DNA of 64,000 nt from Dyadobacter sp. CY347 (GCF_021502655.1 NZ_JAKFFT010000008.1:372001-436000), one strand, 5' to 3'. Counted from the stretch's first letter, positions 25,716 through 34,419 are shown. The notes: a model not told the origin generated them from the sequence alone. Translations and numbers: made by a program.

Positions 25716-26207
25716 TTATGAAAATTTTGATACAACACCATTGTCGCTGCACATTTCGAGCAATTCAAGCGAAGTTTTATTCAGGAGAGGATTTAAAAAT
25801 TCAGGGGCAATTTCATTGAGCGGAATCAGGTTGAAAAGGCGATCTTGGAGGCGTGGGTGGGGTAATGTGAGCCGGGCGGTGTCCAGCACCAATGCATTGT
25901 AATACAGCAGATCAATGTCGATCACGCGGGCTCCCCAGCGCTCGTAACGCAGGCGGCCGAGCTCGTGCTCAATGTCCAGGATGAACCTTAAAACTTCTTC
26001 GGGAGCAAGTTCCGTTTCCACGCGGATTACCTGGTTCAGGAATGCAGGCTGATCGACCAGGCCCCAGGGTTCTGTTTCGTAGATCGAAGATTCGCTGGTT
26101 ATCGGTCCAACTCTTTTTGCAATTTGTTCTCTCGCGGATGCAAGCACAGCCTGCCTGTCGCCCAGATTCGAGCCTAGTGAGAGAAAAATGCTTTCAGAAC
26201 CAGCCAT
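25716..26207 (-). CDS. folK: 6-hydroxymethyl-7,8-dihydropterin pyrophosphokinase
   Basis: 163 residues, the usual single-domain HPPK length. It opens with IFLSLGSNLGDRQAVL (the GSNLGDR motif), then SSIYETEPWGLVDQPAFLNQ and the Mg-ATP binding block RWGARVIDIDLLYYN with its two Asp residues, and TLPHPRLQDRLFNLIPLNEI. It transfers pyrophosphate from ATP to the pterin in folate synthesis. It stands alone; its neighbours are rpmB upstream and the TonB receptor downstream after a gap of about 200 bp in which nothing was recognised. Confidence 0.95.
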   Translation of the reverse strand: MAGSESIFLSLGSNLGDRQAVLASAREQIAKRVGPITSESSIYETEPWGLVDQPAFLNQVIRVETELAPEEVLRFILDIEHELGRLRYERWGARVIDIDLLYYNALVLDTARLTLPHPRLQDRLFNLIPLNEIAPEFLNPLLNKTSLELLEMCSDNGVVSKFS

Positions 26208-26244
26208 TCCTGCGATTATGATGAGTGGAGCGCACGGCGCATGA

Positions 26245-26278
26245 AAAAAGGACTTCCCGGATAGGAGAAGTCCTTTTT
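26245..26278 (-). terminator. Rho-independent terminator downstream of rpmB
   Basis: AAAAAGGACTTC (26245-26256) pairs perfectly with GAAGTCCTTTTT (26267-26278) around a 10-nt loop. Read on the minus strand it ends in a T-run, 18 bp after the rpmB stop. Confidence 0.8.
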
Positions 26279-26295
26279 AAAACTCGTAAATATTT

Positions 26296-26535
26296 TTAGA
26301 ACGTAAGCGTTCCTTTGTCGTATGCTTTTTGAATCGTTGCTTCGATACCATTCTTATTGATAGTACGAAGAGCAGAAGTAGCTACTTTCAACGTAACCCA
26401 CTCTCCTGTCGAAGGAAGGAAGAAACGTTTCTTTTGCAAATTCGGGAAGAATTTACGCTTCGTTTTATTGTTAGCGTGAGAAACGTTATTTCCAACGCGA
26501 GTTCTTTTACCTGTAATTTGACAAACCTTAGCCAT
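26296..26535 (-). CDS. rpmB: 50S ribosomal protein L28
   Basis: 79 residues starting MAKVCQITGKRTRVGNNVSH, followed by ANNKTKRKFFPNLQKKRFFL, the conserved L28 N-terminal pattern. Basic composition and size are as expected. The ATG at 26535 is chosen over upstream in-frame codons because it gives the exact family N-terminus and lies about 20 nt after the predicted transcription start. It has its own promoter and terminator, so it forms a single-gene unit. Confidence 0.96.
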   Translation of the reverse strand: MAKVCQITGKRTRVGNNVSHANNKTKRKFFPNLQKKRFFLPSTGEWVTLKVATSALRTINKNGIEATIQKAYDKGTLTF

Positions 26536-26563
26536 AACCTTACTTTTTTTCCAAATGAGGGTG

Positions 26564-26595
26564 CAAAGATGCGTAATTAATTTTTTTTGAACAAA
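26564..26595 (-). promoter_or_regulatory. Candidate rpmB promoter
   Basis: On the minus strand, TTTG (26595-26592), a 20-bp A/T-rich spacer and CATCTTTG (26571-26564), one mismatch from TAnnTTTG. It is placed about 30 bp before the rpmB ATG. Confidence 0.45.
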
Positions 26596-26627
26596 CTTCT
26601 GTAAAACAAATTTTGAAAAAAACCGGC

Positions 26628-27314
26628 TTACCACCTCATTCTGAACCCTACGCCGTGAATATTATCAATTTTAATGTCCGGATCGGCCGATAAATACTTC
26701 CTTAACCTGGAAATAAAAACATCCAGGCTTCGACCCATAAAATAATCATCATCGCCCCAGATCGCCTTTAAAAGCTCATCCCGGCGAATTACCTGATCAG
26801 GTCTTTCTGCCAGATATTTCAGCACTTCCGCCTCCCGGAATGTCAGGTTTTGACTGCTTCCGTTGATGCCTAATGTTAATTTCTGAAAGTCGAAAGTGTA
26901 TTTTCCAACCTTGCTCGAATCGGCTTTGGTTGCCAGCGGCTGCTCGGATTTGCTGCGGCGCAGGAACACGTCAATGCGCAATTTGAGCTCTTCAATGCTG
27001 AATGGTTTGGTAATGTAATCATCGGCGCCGAGTCTGAGGCCTTTGATCTTGTCTTCCTGCAAAGCGCGGGCGGTCAGAAAAAGGATGGGGACTTGGCTGT
27101 CGGAATTTCTGATTTTCTCTGCCAGGGTGAATCCGTCCATTTTAGGCAGCATAATGTCCAGCACGCAGATATCGAAATGGTCCTTCCCAAAATATTCCAG
27201 TGCTTTAATGCCGTCCGGCGCATGAACTACGTCATAATCATACTCTTCCAGATTATCTTTCGTCGCAAATGCCAGGTTCGGATCGTCCTCGACGTATAAT
27301 ATTCGTTTTTTCAT
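26628..27314 (-). CDS. OmpR-family response regulator
   Basis: 228 residues. The receiver domain has an intact acidic pair (YVEDDPN, Asp10/11), phosphoacceptor Asp53 (CVLDIMLPKMDG), the Thr of FLTARA and Lys in DDYITKPF. A winged-helix DNA-binding domain follows (about 130-228), with LTFREAEVLKYLAERPDQVI and GRSLDVFISRLRKYLSADP. Its ATG follows the sensor kinase stop without any gap, so the two are co-transcribed and form a cognate pair. The pair resembles the RprX/RprY type of Bacteroidota. The target genes cannot be read from the sequence. Confidence 0.92.
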   Translation of the reverse strand: MKKRILYVEDDPNLAFATKDNLEEYDYDVVHAPDGIKALEYFGKDHFDICVLDIMLPKMDGFTLAEKIRNSDSQVPILFLTARALQEDKIKGLRLGADDYITKPFSIEELKLRIDVFLRRSKSEQPLATKADSSKVGKYTFDFQKLTLGINGSSQNLTFREAEVLKYLAERPDQVIRRDELLKAIWGDDDYFMGRSLDVFISRLRKYLSADPDIKIDNIHGVGFRMRW

Positions 27315-28565
27315 TTAGGCTTGTTTCTGAGGAATTGATATTTTAAATGTGCTCCCTTTCCCAAGCTCGCTTTCCAGATCCAGCTTCCAGCTATGTGACC
27401 GGACGATCTGTTTCACGTAACTCAGGCCTATGCCAAATCCTTTCGCATTATGCACATCGCCATAGGGAATGCGGAAAAACTGGTTAAAAATCTTCTTGCG
27501 ATATTCCGGCGCAATGCCAATCCCGTGATCCTGAACCGCTATAACCAGGCATTTACCTTTATTATAAGTCTCTATCCTTACATCGGGCGTTTCGTTGGAA
27601 TATTTTAATGCATTGTCAATCAGGTTATTGATCATGCACCTGAAGTGAAATGGGTCTGCTTCGATCAAAGTGTTTCCGGCACGGTTCAGGAATGTAATTT
27701 TATTCTCAAATGGCAGCAAAACCGATTCGATAATATCCTCCGCGCGCATGACTTCCTTCTGTAATGTCAATGCATTCCGTTCCGCTTTGGCCATCGAAAG
27801 CACCATTTCCACTTGTCCCTGCAACCGTAAAATCTCGTCCTGTACAATTTGAACATAGCGCTTATGGCGGATGGGCTGGTTTGCAATGTTATCAGAATTC
27901 AAAACATCCGCCGCAATGCGAATGGTTGAAATAGGCGTTTGCAACTCATGGGTCATATTATTGACAAAATCACGCTGCACTTCCGACAATTGTTTTTGTC
28001 TCAAAATCACAAAAAGCGCATAGGCAAAAAAGGAAACGGCGACTAAAACCAGAATAGACGACCAGATCGCCCCATCAATGGTGCCCGCAAAATACGTGTC
28101 CTGCTCAGGAAACCGCACACCGAAATAGTAAGGATATTTATCTGTCTTGATCCAGTTGGAAGTGGGCGTCGGGATCTTATCATTGTTTTTGGTGCTCAGC
28201 GACATGCCGTAGCGCATCCGGTTGGTCGTGCAATCGTAAATCCCAACCTCGAAATCGGTGATCAGGTTATTTTTTTGAAAGCTGTCTTTGATAAAATTTT
28301 CCAGCAGATCCGGCTGCGTGGTTGCATTGGTATTCACCAGAAAATATTGAGGCGATAACTGCTCCACAGGATTGACGCTCTGCATCACACCATTCACTTT
28401 CGCGAGTTTGGTGGCTACATCCTGCAAGGCAACGTGCGCGTTTTGGTTAAATTCCCTGTGCCTGAGATCCAGCGCCTGCTTCACCCAATAGATCTGCGTA
28501 ATCACCACACCTATGATGAGCAGGGCAGAAAAAACGGTGAGGGACTGAATGGTACGTCGTGACAT
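27315..28565 (-). CDS. Membrane sensor histidine kinase
   Basis: 416 residues: transmembrane segment 1 (about 7-26), a periplasmic sensor region of about 140 residues, transmembrane segment 2 (about 168-188), a HisKA domain with His206 in FVNNMTHELQTP, and a HATPase domain (N-box NNLIDNALKYS, G-boxes DHGIGIAPEY and GFGIGLSYV). It phosphorylates the response regulator encoded directly downstream. The periplasmic sensor domain matches no family I recognise. The upstream gene is a BadF-type kinase reading in the same direction, 42 bp away. Confidence 0.92.
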   Translation of the reverse strand: MSRRTIQSLTVFSALLIIGVVITQIYWVKQALDLRHREFNQNAHVALQDVATKLAKVNGVMQSVNPVEQLSPQYFLVNTNATTQPDLLENFIKDSFQKNNLITDFEVGIYDCTTNRMRYGMSLSTKNNDKIPTPTSNWIKTDKYPYYFGVRFPEQDTYFAGTIDGAIWSSILVLVAVSFFAYALFVILRQKQLSEVQRDFVNNMTHELQTPISTIRIAADVLNSDNIANQPIRHKRYVQIVQDEILRLQGQVEMVLSMAKAERNALTLQKEVMRAEDIIESVLLPFENKITFLNRAGNTLIEADPFHFRCMINNLIDNALKYSNETPDVRIETYNKGKCLVIAVQDHGIGIAPEYRKKIFNQFFRIPYGDVHNAKGFGIGLSYVKQIVRSHSWKLDLESELGKGSTFKISIPQKQA

Positions 28566-28607
28566 TGCGCAGGATTAACGTTCGTTGCTTTGTTTATTGT
28601 GGACACA

Positions 28608-29453
28608 TCATGAATAATACTGCAAAAGTCCTTCCAGCGGTGAGCGCAGAATGCGTCCGGGCTTCAATTTCAGGGTTTCGAGCACATTTTTTAAGATATC
28701 CTGATAGTAATAGGCAACTGATCCTGTAAAATGAATAGGGACGGTTTGGGCTTCCGGGTGTTTACAAATGTATTTTTTTGCAAAAATGGCAAAAGCGCTC
28801 CATACCAGGTTTTCGAGAAAAGGATCTGCTTTGTTTTCTGCTATAAAATTTGAAAAAGAGGCGAAATAGCGGTTAGGATAGGGTTTTTTGTAAGCTTTAT
28901 CTAAAACAGATAGCCTGTTGACCTCTGGAAACTGAGCGGCAAACTTTACATATAAATGTTCCGGCAGCTCATTTTGCAAAAAGTAAACAACCAAAGTTTT
29001 CCCTAAATAAGATCCGCTCCCCTCGTCACCCAGCCAGAAACCCAGCGATCCAATAGAACGCACAATGTTTGCACCGTCATAATAAGCATTATTCGCACCC
29101 GTTCCCAAAATACAAGCCAAACCCGGCTCATGCCCGCACAACCCACGCGCAGCACCCAGCATATCCGAAGCAACCTCAATCGTGCTGGCAGAAGAAATAC
29201 ATTTAGTTAATGCATCAAAAACCGGCTTGCCAGTCTTTTCGTCCGCACAACCTGCCCCGAAAAAGTAGATTTTATCAACCGTTCCGATCAGATTGGGAAC
29301 TACTTCCTTTTCCAGAACCGGAATGATTTCCTCAGCGGTTTGGTAAAACGGATTGATTCCGGCCGATTGGAACGCATGCTCTCCTTCCGCGTTTTTTAGG
29401 ACCCAGTCTGTCTTTGTGGAGCCGCTATCGGCGATTAAATATGAATGCTGCAT
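28608..29453 (-). CDS. BadF/BadG-family ATPase, N-acetylglucosamine kinase-like
   Basis: 281 residues with the ASKHA sugar-kinase fold. Phosphate-1 motif IADSGSTKTDW lies at the N-terminus; CILGTGANNAYYDG and GFWLGDEGSGSYLGK (phosphate-2 and adenosine motifs) lie in the middle; HFTGSVAYYYQDIL is near the end. Bacteroidota proteins of this length in the family are commonly labelled N-acetylglucosamine kinases, where they would feed amino sugars into cell-wall recycling. The substrate here is not proven by sequence. It is 3 bp downstream of the cytochrome b5-like gene, so the two may share a transcript. Confidence 0.82.
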   Translation of the reverse strand: MQHSYLIADSGSTKTDWVLKNAEGEHAFQSAGINPFYQTAEEIIPVLEKEVVPNLIGTVDKIYFFGAGCADEKTGKPVFDALTKCISSASTIEVASDMLGAARGLCGHEPGLACILGTGANNAYYDGANIVRSIGSLGFWLGDEGSGSYLGKTLVVYFLQNELPEHLYVKFAAQFPEVNRLSVLDKAYKKPYPNRYFASFSNFIAENKADPFLENLVWSAFAIFAKKYICKHPEAQTVPIHFTGSVAYYYQDILKNVLETLKLKPGRILRSPLEGLLQYYS

Positions 29454-29456
29454 GTA

Positions 29457-29696
29457 TTATTTTTCCTGTGACTGCAATTTTCCGATGGCACTGAAACGCT
29501 CGAAAACTTTTTCGGTGTGCGGCGCGTCGCCCAGCTCTTTGGTAAGGTCCTGGCCTGCCCAATGTTCATAATGATGCCCGTTTCGCCAAAGTCTGGATGA
29601 TCCTACATCATAGATAATGCCTTTATATGCGCACCAGATTTCCTCCCGGTCCTGCCCGTTTCTGAGCGCGAGCTGCGCTTTTGTATATTCTTTCAT
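29457..29696 (-). CDS. Small cytochrome b5-like heme-binding protein
   Basis: 79 residues from MKEYTKAQLALRNGQDREEI at 29696; a start at 29705 would add three residues. It is a stand-alone cytochrome b5-type domain: WCAYKGIIYDVGSSRLWRNG, then HHYEHWAGQDLTKEL and DAPHTEKVFER. The two axial heme histidines would be in HHYEHWAG and DAPHTEKV. There is no signal peptide or membrane anchor, so it is probably a soluble cytoplasmic electron carrier or heme-binding protein with unknown partner. Confidence 0.82.
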   Translation of the reverse strand: MKEYTKAQLALRNGQDREEIWCAYKGIIYDVGSSRLWRNGHHYEHWAGQDLTKELGDAPHTEKVFERFSAIGKLQSQEK

Positions 29697-29834
29697 TACT
29701 GCCATTTAGCCCGCAATTTAGCGATTACGGATTTTCGGTTCGAAATTAAAAATGATCTTGAGTGAATATTTTGATAATAAGACTAAAATGTAAGAACTTG
29801 GCGTTCTGTTACAGAAAATCCAAGAACCAGAAAT

Positions 29835-30290
29835 ATGAAAAAAAGTTACTCTTTAATTTGGTGTACAATACTGGCACTTACCCTGATTGCAACCGGATGT
29901 AAGAAAAAAGTAAAACCCGTATCAGAACGCATTGCGAAGGCGTGGACGGCAGAATCTGTGAAGCACGGGGCAACGGTTGTTTACACCAGAGGAGGATCCA
30001 CCAATGCTGTTCCGGCTTACTCGGCTTTCAGGCTGACATTGAATGATGCATCCGGCACAAAAACAGTTTCCTACACGGAGTTCGACGGCAGCACATTCAG
30101 CGGGAGCTGGGAACTGGACGGTGATTCCAAGCTGATCCTTAAAGAGTTGACTCCACAACCAACCGGAAGCGGCGGGACCGTTGAATTTACAATCACATCC
30201 CTGGACGATGCCAGATTGGTTTTGACAAGATTGAAAACCAGCCCAAAAACAGGCGGAACGATCAACGAATACACATTAAGCAATCCATAA
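29835..30290 (+). CDS. Small hypothetical lipoprotein
   Basis: 151 residues. The lipoprotein signal MKKSYSLIWCTILALTLIAT ends at GCKKKVKP, giving a lipidated Cys. The mature part begins with RIAKAWTAESVKHGATVVY and has several beta strands (FRLTLNDASG, GSWELDGDSKLILKEL, VEFTITSLDDARLVLTRLK). This resembles the small lipocalin-like lipoproteins common in Bacteroidota (order W.....SG.W.......L.L, then a LVLT strand), but the family is not certain. It is monocistronic, with a strong terminator downstream. Confidence 0.7.
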   Translation: MKKSYSLIWCTILALTLIATGCKKKVKPVSERIAKAWTAESVKHGATVVYTRGGSTNAVPAYSAFRLTLNDASGTKTVSYTEFDGSTFSGSWELDGDSKLILKELTPQPTGSGGTVEFTITSLDDARLVLTRLKTSPKTGGTINEYTLSNP

Positions 30291-30338
30291 TCTTCTCCAT
30301 TGGCATTTTCAAAATGCTTTTGAGATAAACCATCATAT

Positions 30339-30379
30339 AGCGAAGCCATTTCTACCAGGAAGTGGCTTCGCTTTTTTTA
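30339..30379 (+). terminator. Rho-independent terminator after small lipoprotein
   Basis: AGCGAAGCCA (30339-30348) pairs with TGGCTTCGCT (30363-30372) around a 14-nt loop, followed by TTTTTTT. It lies 48 bp after the lipoprotein stop and directly before thiL. Confidence 0.8.
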
Positions 30380-30393
30380 GCTAATTTTGCACC

Positions 30394-31413
30394 ATGGAAA
30401 CAAGAACTGAAATAAGCAGCCTGGGTGAGTTCGGGCTTATAAAAAGAATAAACAGCGGAATAAAAACGACATTGCCGGATACGATAAGAGGAATTGGTGA
30501 CGACGCTGCGGTGATTGACACGGGCGAAGAATATGGCTTGCTATCATCCGATCTGCTGCTCGAAGGCGTGCATTTTGACCTGACCTTTTTTCCTTTGAAA
30601 CATTTGGGTTACAAAGCCATCTCGGTGAATGTTTCGGACATTGCTGCCATGAATGGCATTCCCAGACAAGTGACTGTGAATCTGGCATTAAGCAACCGGT
30701 TTTCACTGGAAGCAATAGATGAATTGTATGAAGGAATGAAAGTGGCCTGTGCCGATTTCAATGTGGACCTCGTTGGGGGCGACACTTCATCGTCAAGATC
30801 TGGCTTGCTGATTTCCGTAAGCGTTTTTGGGAAGGTTAAGAAAGATAAAATCACTTACAGAAACACGGCGAAACCCAATGACCTGCTTTGCGTTACAGGC
30901 GATTTGGGCGGCGCTTATCTGGGTTTGCAACTGCTTGAAAGAGAAAAGCAGGTTTTCCTGGCTAATCCTGATATGCAGCCCGAACTGGAAGGAAAAGATT
31001 ACGTGATCCAGCGCCAGCTTCGGCCGGAGGCGCGTATGGATGTGATTTACGAGCTGGCGGAAGCTGGCGTGCTGCCCACTTCCATGATCGACGTTTCGGA
31101 CGGACTGGCTTCGGATCTGCTTCACATATGTGCGCAATCGGGCGTGGGTGCGGTGGTTTTTGAAGAAAGGATTCCGATTGACGAACAAACTTACCTGGCG
31201 GCTTCGGAGCTGAACATTGGACCGATCACTGCGGCGATGAATGGTGGCGAAGATTATGAATTACTTTTCACCGTTCCGCAAGCGTCTTATGATTTGATCA
31301 AAAATAATCCCAAAATTAGCTTCATAGGCTACATTACGGCTGATAAAGAAGAAATCGTGCTTCATACCAAAGGTGACAGCCGCGTGCCGATCACGGCCCA
31401 GGGTTGGAGCTGA
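30394..31413 (+). CDS. thiL: Thiamine-monophosphate kinase
   Basis: 339 residues with the PurM/ThiL-like arrangement: GEFGLIKRINSG, GIGDDAAVIDTG, LLSSDLLLEGVHFDLTFFPL, GYKAISVNVSDIAAMNGIPR, VDLVGGDTSSSRSGLLISVS and, near the end, MIDVSDGLASDLLHIC and NGGEDYELLFTV. It phosphorylates thiamine phosphate to thiamine pyrophosphate. A perfect TAnnTTTG box (TAATTTTG, 30382-30389) lies only four bases before the ATG but has no clear -33 partner. If it is used, the mRNA would be nearly leaderless. Confidence 0.95.
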   Translation: METRTEISSLGEFGLIKRINSGIKTTLPDTIRGIGDDAAVIDTGEEYGLLSSDLLLEGVHFDLTFFPLKHLGYKAISVNVSDIAAMNGIPRQVTVNLALSNRFSLEAIDELYEGMKVACADFNVDLVGGDTSSSRSGLLISVSVFGKVKKDKITYRNTAKPNDLLCVTGDLGGAYLGLQLLEREKQVFLANPDMQPELEGKDYVIQRQLRPEARMDVIYELAEAGVLPTSMIDVSDGLASDLLHICAQSGVGAVVFEERIPIDEQTYLAASELNIGPITAAMNGGEDYELLFTVPQASYDLIKNNPKISFIGYITADKEEIVLHTKGDSRVPITAQGWS

Positions 31414-31433
31414 AAATCTGACAGCGCATTACG

Positions 31434-31463
31434 AAAGCATAGCCAATGGTTATGCTTTTTTTG
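31434..31463 (+). terminator. Rho-independent terminator after thiL
   Basis: AAAGCATAGCCA (31434-31445) folds back on TGGTTATGCTTT (near 31447-31458) with one G-T pair, followed by a T-run. It is 20 bp after the thiL stop. Confidence 0.7.
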
Positions 31464-31538
31464 TTGCGCAACCATCGGAAGGCTTTGCTCGTATTCACGA
31501 CAAACCAATTCATCTCTAACAATAAAAATTTGAATCCG

Positions 31539-32402
31539 ATGAAAATCTTCAACCTTTCCCGCACAGTATTTGCCCTGGGATTCCTTATGTCCCTCGTCAT
31601 AGCCTGCTCGGACGATGACCCGGACACTGATCCGATCCCGGCGGTTACCAACGACATTCAGCTAAAAGACAACTCCACATTAGGAAAAATCTTGACTGAT
31701 AAGGATGGCAAAACATTGTATTTTTTTACAAAAGATGCAGCAGGAACGTCCACTTGTTCAGGCAATTGTGAAGTTACCTGGCCTGTTTTCGCCATTGCAG
31801 ACATTAGCAAGCTCAAAATCGACGGCGGACTGACAGCAGGCGATTTTGCAAACATTACCCGTGCTGACGGCAAACCACAAACCACTTATAAAGGATGGCC
31901 TTTGTATTATTATAAAAATGATGCAGCGGCCGGTGAAGCGAATGGTGAGAATGTAGGTGGAATATGGTTTGTCGCCAAGACGGATTACACCATTATGCTT
32001 GCCAATACGCAGCTTGTGGGCCTGGATGGCAAGTCTTACAAGCCCGATCTGACCGAAGGAACGGGTGAAACACAGTTTTTTGTAGACGACATGGGAAGAA
32101 CATTATATGCGTTTGCCCGTGACTCGTCGGGAATCAACAACTGGACGACTAATGACCCTGAAAAAGACAAAACCTGGCCTATTTATGGTGCAGACGAGAT
32201 CAAGGGCATTCCATCCGGTGTGGATAAAGCATTGTTTTCGACCATTGATGTTTTTGGCAAGAAACAACTTACGTATAAGGGATGGCCGCTTTACTATTTC
32301 GGGCCGGATGAAATGAAAAGAGGCATGACCAAGGGCGTCAGCGTTCCAAGACCGGGCGTTTGGCCCATTGTAAACAAGGATTCACCGAATGCGCCTAAAT
32401 AA
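31539..32402 (+). CDS. Lipoprotein with secreted-repeat (COG4315-type) domains
   Basis: 287 residues from MKIFNLSRTVFALGFLMSLV at 31539; the frame is open upstream but only this ATG gives a signal peptide. The lipobox VIAC is followed by SDDDPDTDP, an acidic tail suited to surface export. Two tandem copies of the COG4315 unit are visible: TLYFFTKDAAGTSTC...TWPVF...GWPLYYYKNDAAAG...GIWFVA and TLYAFARDSSGINNW...TWPIY...GWPLYYFGPDE...GVWPIV. The family's function is unknown. Copy 1 has a Cys pair (CSGNC) that copy 2 lacks. The gene is bracketed by terminators. Confidence 0.82.
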   Translation: MKIFNLSRTVFALGFLMSLVIACSDDDPDTDPIPAVTNDIQLKDNSTLGKILTDKDGKTLYFFTKDAAGTSTCSGNCEVTWPVFAIADISKLKIDGGLTAGDFANITRADGKPQTTYKGWPLYYYKNDAAAGEANGENVGGIWFVAKTDYTIMLANTQLVGLDGKSYKPDLTEGTGETQFFVDDMGRTLYAFARDSSGINNWTTNDPEKDKTWPIYGADEIKGIPSGVDKALFSTIDVFGKKQLTYKGWPLYYFGPDEMKRGMTKGVSVPRPGVWPIVNKDSPNAPK

Positions 32403-32426
32403 ATTTTGCTGATTACGAGAATCGAA

Positions 32427-32459
32427 AAGTGGCGAGCATCTGGCTCGTCACTTTTTTTT
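32427..32459 (+). terminator. Rho-independent terminator after COG4315 lipoprotein
   Basis: AAGTGGCGAGC (32427-32437) pairs with GCTCGTCACTT (32443-32453), with one G-T pair, followed by TTTTTT. It also lies just beyond the stop of the convergent aminotransferase gene. Confidence 0.75.
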
Positions 32460-32477
32460 ATTTGCCAAAAATCAATC

Positions 32478-33308
32478 TTATTTGCCCCAGTCTGCAACCA
32501 TTTTTTCGAATAACTGCTGCAAAAAAAGCGTCCGTTTTCCTGCCTCTCCATTGCCGACAGGCAGATCGCCGATTTGAACAACAGGCATTACCCATTTGGT
32601 CGTGCTGGTGGTGAAAACTTCGTCCGCCAAAATCACCTCTTTATACAAAACCGGCCTGATCTCCACTTCAAAATGCGGCTTGGCAAGCTCCATAACCACC
32701 TTTCTTGTAATGCCTTTGAGAATGTTGCGATCCGAAGTGATGAGCTTATCGCCCTGGAAAATGAAAATGTTGCTCCGCGTCAGCTCGCTGATTTCGCCTT
32801 CTTTATGGAAAAGCAGATCGGCCGCTTGCTGGCGCCTCAGTTCGTCGGCCATCAAAACCATGTGCACGTAATTCGTGGTTTTCACTTCCGGTAAGTCGCG
32901 TACATAGTCATAAGGCAATACCTTAATGCCTTTCAAACGCCCGGCAGGGTTATCCTGCGGCAATGCTTCGGTCCTTATTAAAAAATTAGGCTGCACAACA
33001 TTTACGCTGTCCGGCGCATAACCGCCGGTCAATACAAAACGAAAAGCAACTTCCTGCTCGCCCGATAATGCATGCAGATCGGCCAGCACTTTCTCCGTTT
33101 CCTGTTGCGTGATTGGCAATGTTAGTTTCAATAATCTTGCTGAATTCTCAAACCGCTGCCAGTAATCGTCCCAACGGAAGGGAATACCATTATAGGTCCT
33201 GAAATAGTCAAAAAGCCCAAAACCACGGAGCAATCCTAGATCATTGGTTTTAAAAATCGGACTGTCGATAGGAAGGATTTCTCCGTTGAAATACTGGTGA
33301 AAGGGCAT
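32478..33308 (-). CDS. Class IV PLP-dependent aminotransferase
   Basis: 276 residues from MPFHQYFNGEILPIDSPIF at 33308. Fold-type IV hallmarks are GLLRGFGLFDYFRTYNG near the N-terminus, the PLP lysine Lys143 (LPEVKTTNYVH), EISELTRSNIFIF and a C-terminal DEVFTTSTTKWVMPV block. Relatives include branched-chain aminotransferase (IlvE), D-amino-acid aminotransferase and aminodeoxychorismate lyase (PabC). The short length and the TTSTTKWVMPV ending do not clearly select one, so substrate is left open. It is divergent from the polyprenyl synthase gene with a 136-bp gap. Confidence 0.85.
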   Translation of the reverse strand: MPFHQYFNGEILPIDSPIFKTNDLGLLRGFGLFDYFRTYNGIPFRWDDYWQRFENSARLLKLTLPITQQETEKVLADLHALSGEQEVAFRFVLTGGYAPDSVNVVQPNFLIRTEALPQDNPAGRLKGIKVLPYDYVRDLPEVKTTNYVHMVLMADELRRQQAADLLFHKEGEISELTRSNIFIFQGDKLITSDRNILKGITRKVVMELAKPHFEVEIRPVLYKEVILADEVFTTSTTKWVMPVVQIGDLPVGNGEAGKRTLFLQQLFEKMVADWGK

Positions 33309-33444
33309 GCTGAATGAATTAATATATGATGGGCGGAATCTCAAAGTTATTAATTTTCCCTACTTTGCATACATATCTGATCAAATCACGACGTTACTAT
33401 TTTACCCGTCAGATTTATCTGAACGGACTTTTTTTACTCTGCGA

Positions 33445-34419
33445 ATGATTAAACCCGAACAATTACTGCAGACGCTGCAAATTGAATTTGAGAAACAATC
33501 TTACGGCGAACATCCCATTGAGCTTTACGAGCCTATCCGCTATATTATGTCGCTTGGCGGGAAACGTTTCCGTCCGTTACTAACATTGCTTGCCGCTTCC
33601 ATATATTCCGATGATTGGGAAAATGCCGTTAAACCAGCCATGGCGGTGGAGGTTTTTCACAATTTCACATTAATGCACGACGACATTATGGACCAGGCCC
33701 CGCTGCGAAGAGGCAAGCCCACGGTCCATGAAAAATGGAATTCGAACACTGCTATCTTGTCCGGGGATGTAATGCTGATCCGCGCATATGACCTGCTGCT
33801 GGACATTCCCGCTGAAAAGCTGCGCCGTGTTTTGGAAAGATTTAATAAAACAGCTGCCGAAGTTTGCGAAGGACAGCAGCTGGATATGAATTTTGAAACG
33901 CGCTGGGACGTTACCGAAGAGGAATACCTGGGCATGATCCGCCTGAAAACGTCGGTTTTGCTGGGTTTTGCATTGGAACTGGGCGGCATTATTGGTGGGG
34001 CCGATGAAGAGTCCATTCAGCTTCTGTATGCTGCGGGCGAAAATATGGGAATTGGTTTCCAGCTGAAAGATGATCTGCTGGACGTTTATGGCGATCCTGA
34101 CAAGTTTGGTAAGCAGGTTGGCGGAGACATTATTTCAAATAAAAAGACATTCTTACTGATTGAAGCATTGTCCAAAGCAGACCACGATGCCAAAACCGAA
34201 CTGGATAAATGGATTGGTCTGGAAAGTTTTGATAAGCAGGAAAAAGTGGCTGGCGTAACGGCCATTTATGAAAAACTAGGCATCCGCGCATTTACGGAGC
34301 AGAAAATTCAGGAATATTTTACCAAAGGGCTTTCCAGTCTGCACGCGCTGAAAATAGATGAAGACAGAAAACAACCCTTGCTGCAATTTGCTGAGCAGCT
34401 GGTGGAGCGAGAAAAATAA
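33445..34419 (+). CDS. Polyprenyl (short-chain isoprenyl) diphosphate synthase
   Basis: 324 residues from MIKPEQLLQTLQIEFEKQSY at 33445; upstream in-frame codons extend into the divergent gene's promoter region. Class I trans-prenyltransferase motifs are complete: LGGKRFRP, the first Asp-rich motif DDIMDQAPLRRGKPT, EGQQLDMNFE and the second Asp-rich motif FQLKDDLLDVYGD. A Phe stands five residues before the first Asp-rich motif, a feature associated with farnesyl or geranylgeranyl products in this superfamily. Product length is an inference. The rhomboid gene follows after 26 bp in the same direction. Confidence 0.92.
   Translation: MIKPEQLLQTLQIEFEKQSYGEHPIELYEPIRYIMSLGGKRFRPLLTLLAASIYSDDWENAVKPAMAVEVFHNFTLMHDDIMDQAPLRRGKPTVHEKWNSNTAILSGDVMLIRAYDLLLDIPAEKLRRVLERFNKTAAEVCEGQQLDMNFETRWDVTEEEYLGMIRLKTSVLLGFALELGGIIGGADEESIQLLYAAGENMGIGFQLKDDLLDVYGDPDKFGKQVGGDIISNKKTFLLIEALSKADHDAKTELDKWIGLESFDKQEKVAGVTAIYEKLGIRAFTEQKIQEYFTKGLSSLHALKIDEDRKQPLLQFAEQLVEREK

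Noticed and set aside
29700..29834. Possible tRNA (TTCGAAAT-like T-arm at about 29,732)
   Set aside because: No acceptor stem, anticodon arm or CCA-proximal pairing can be formed around it.
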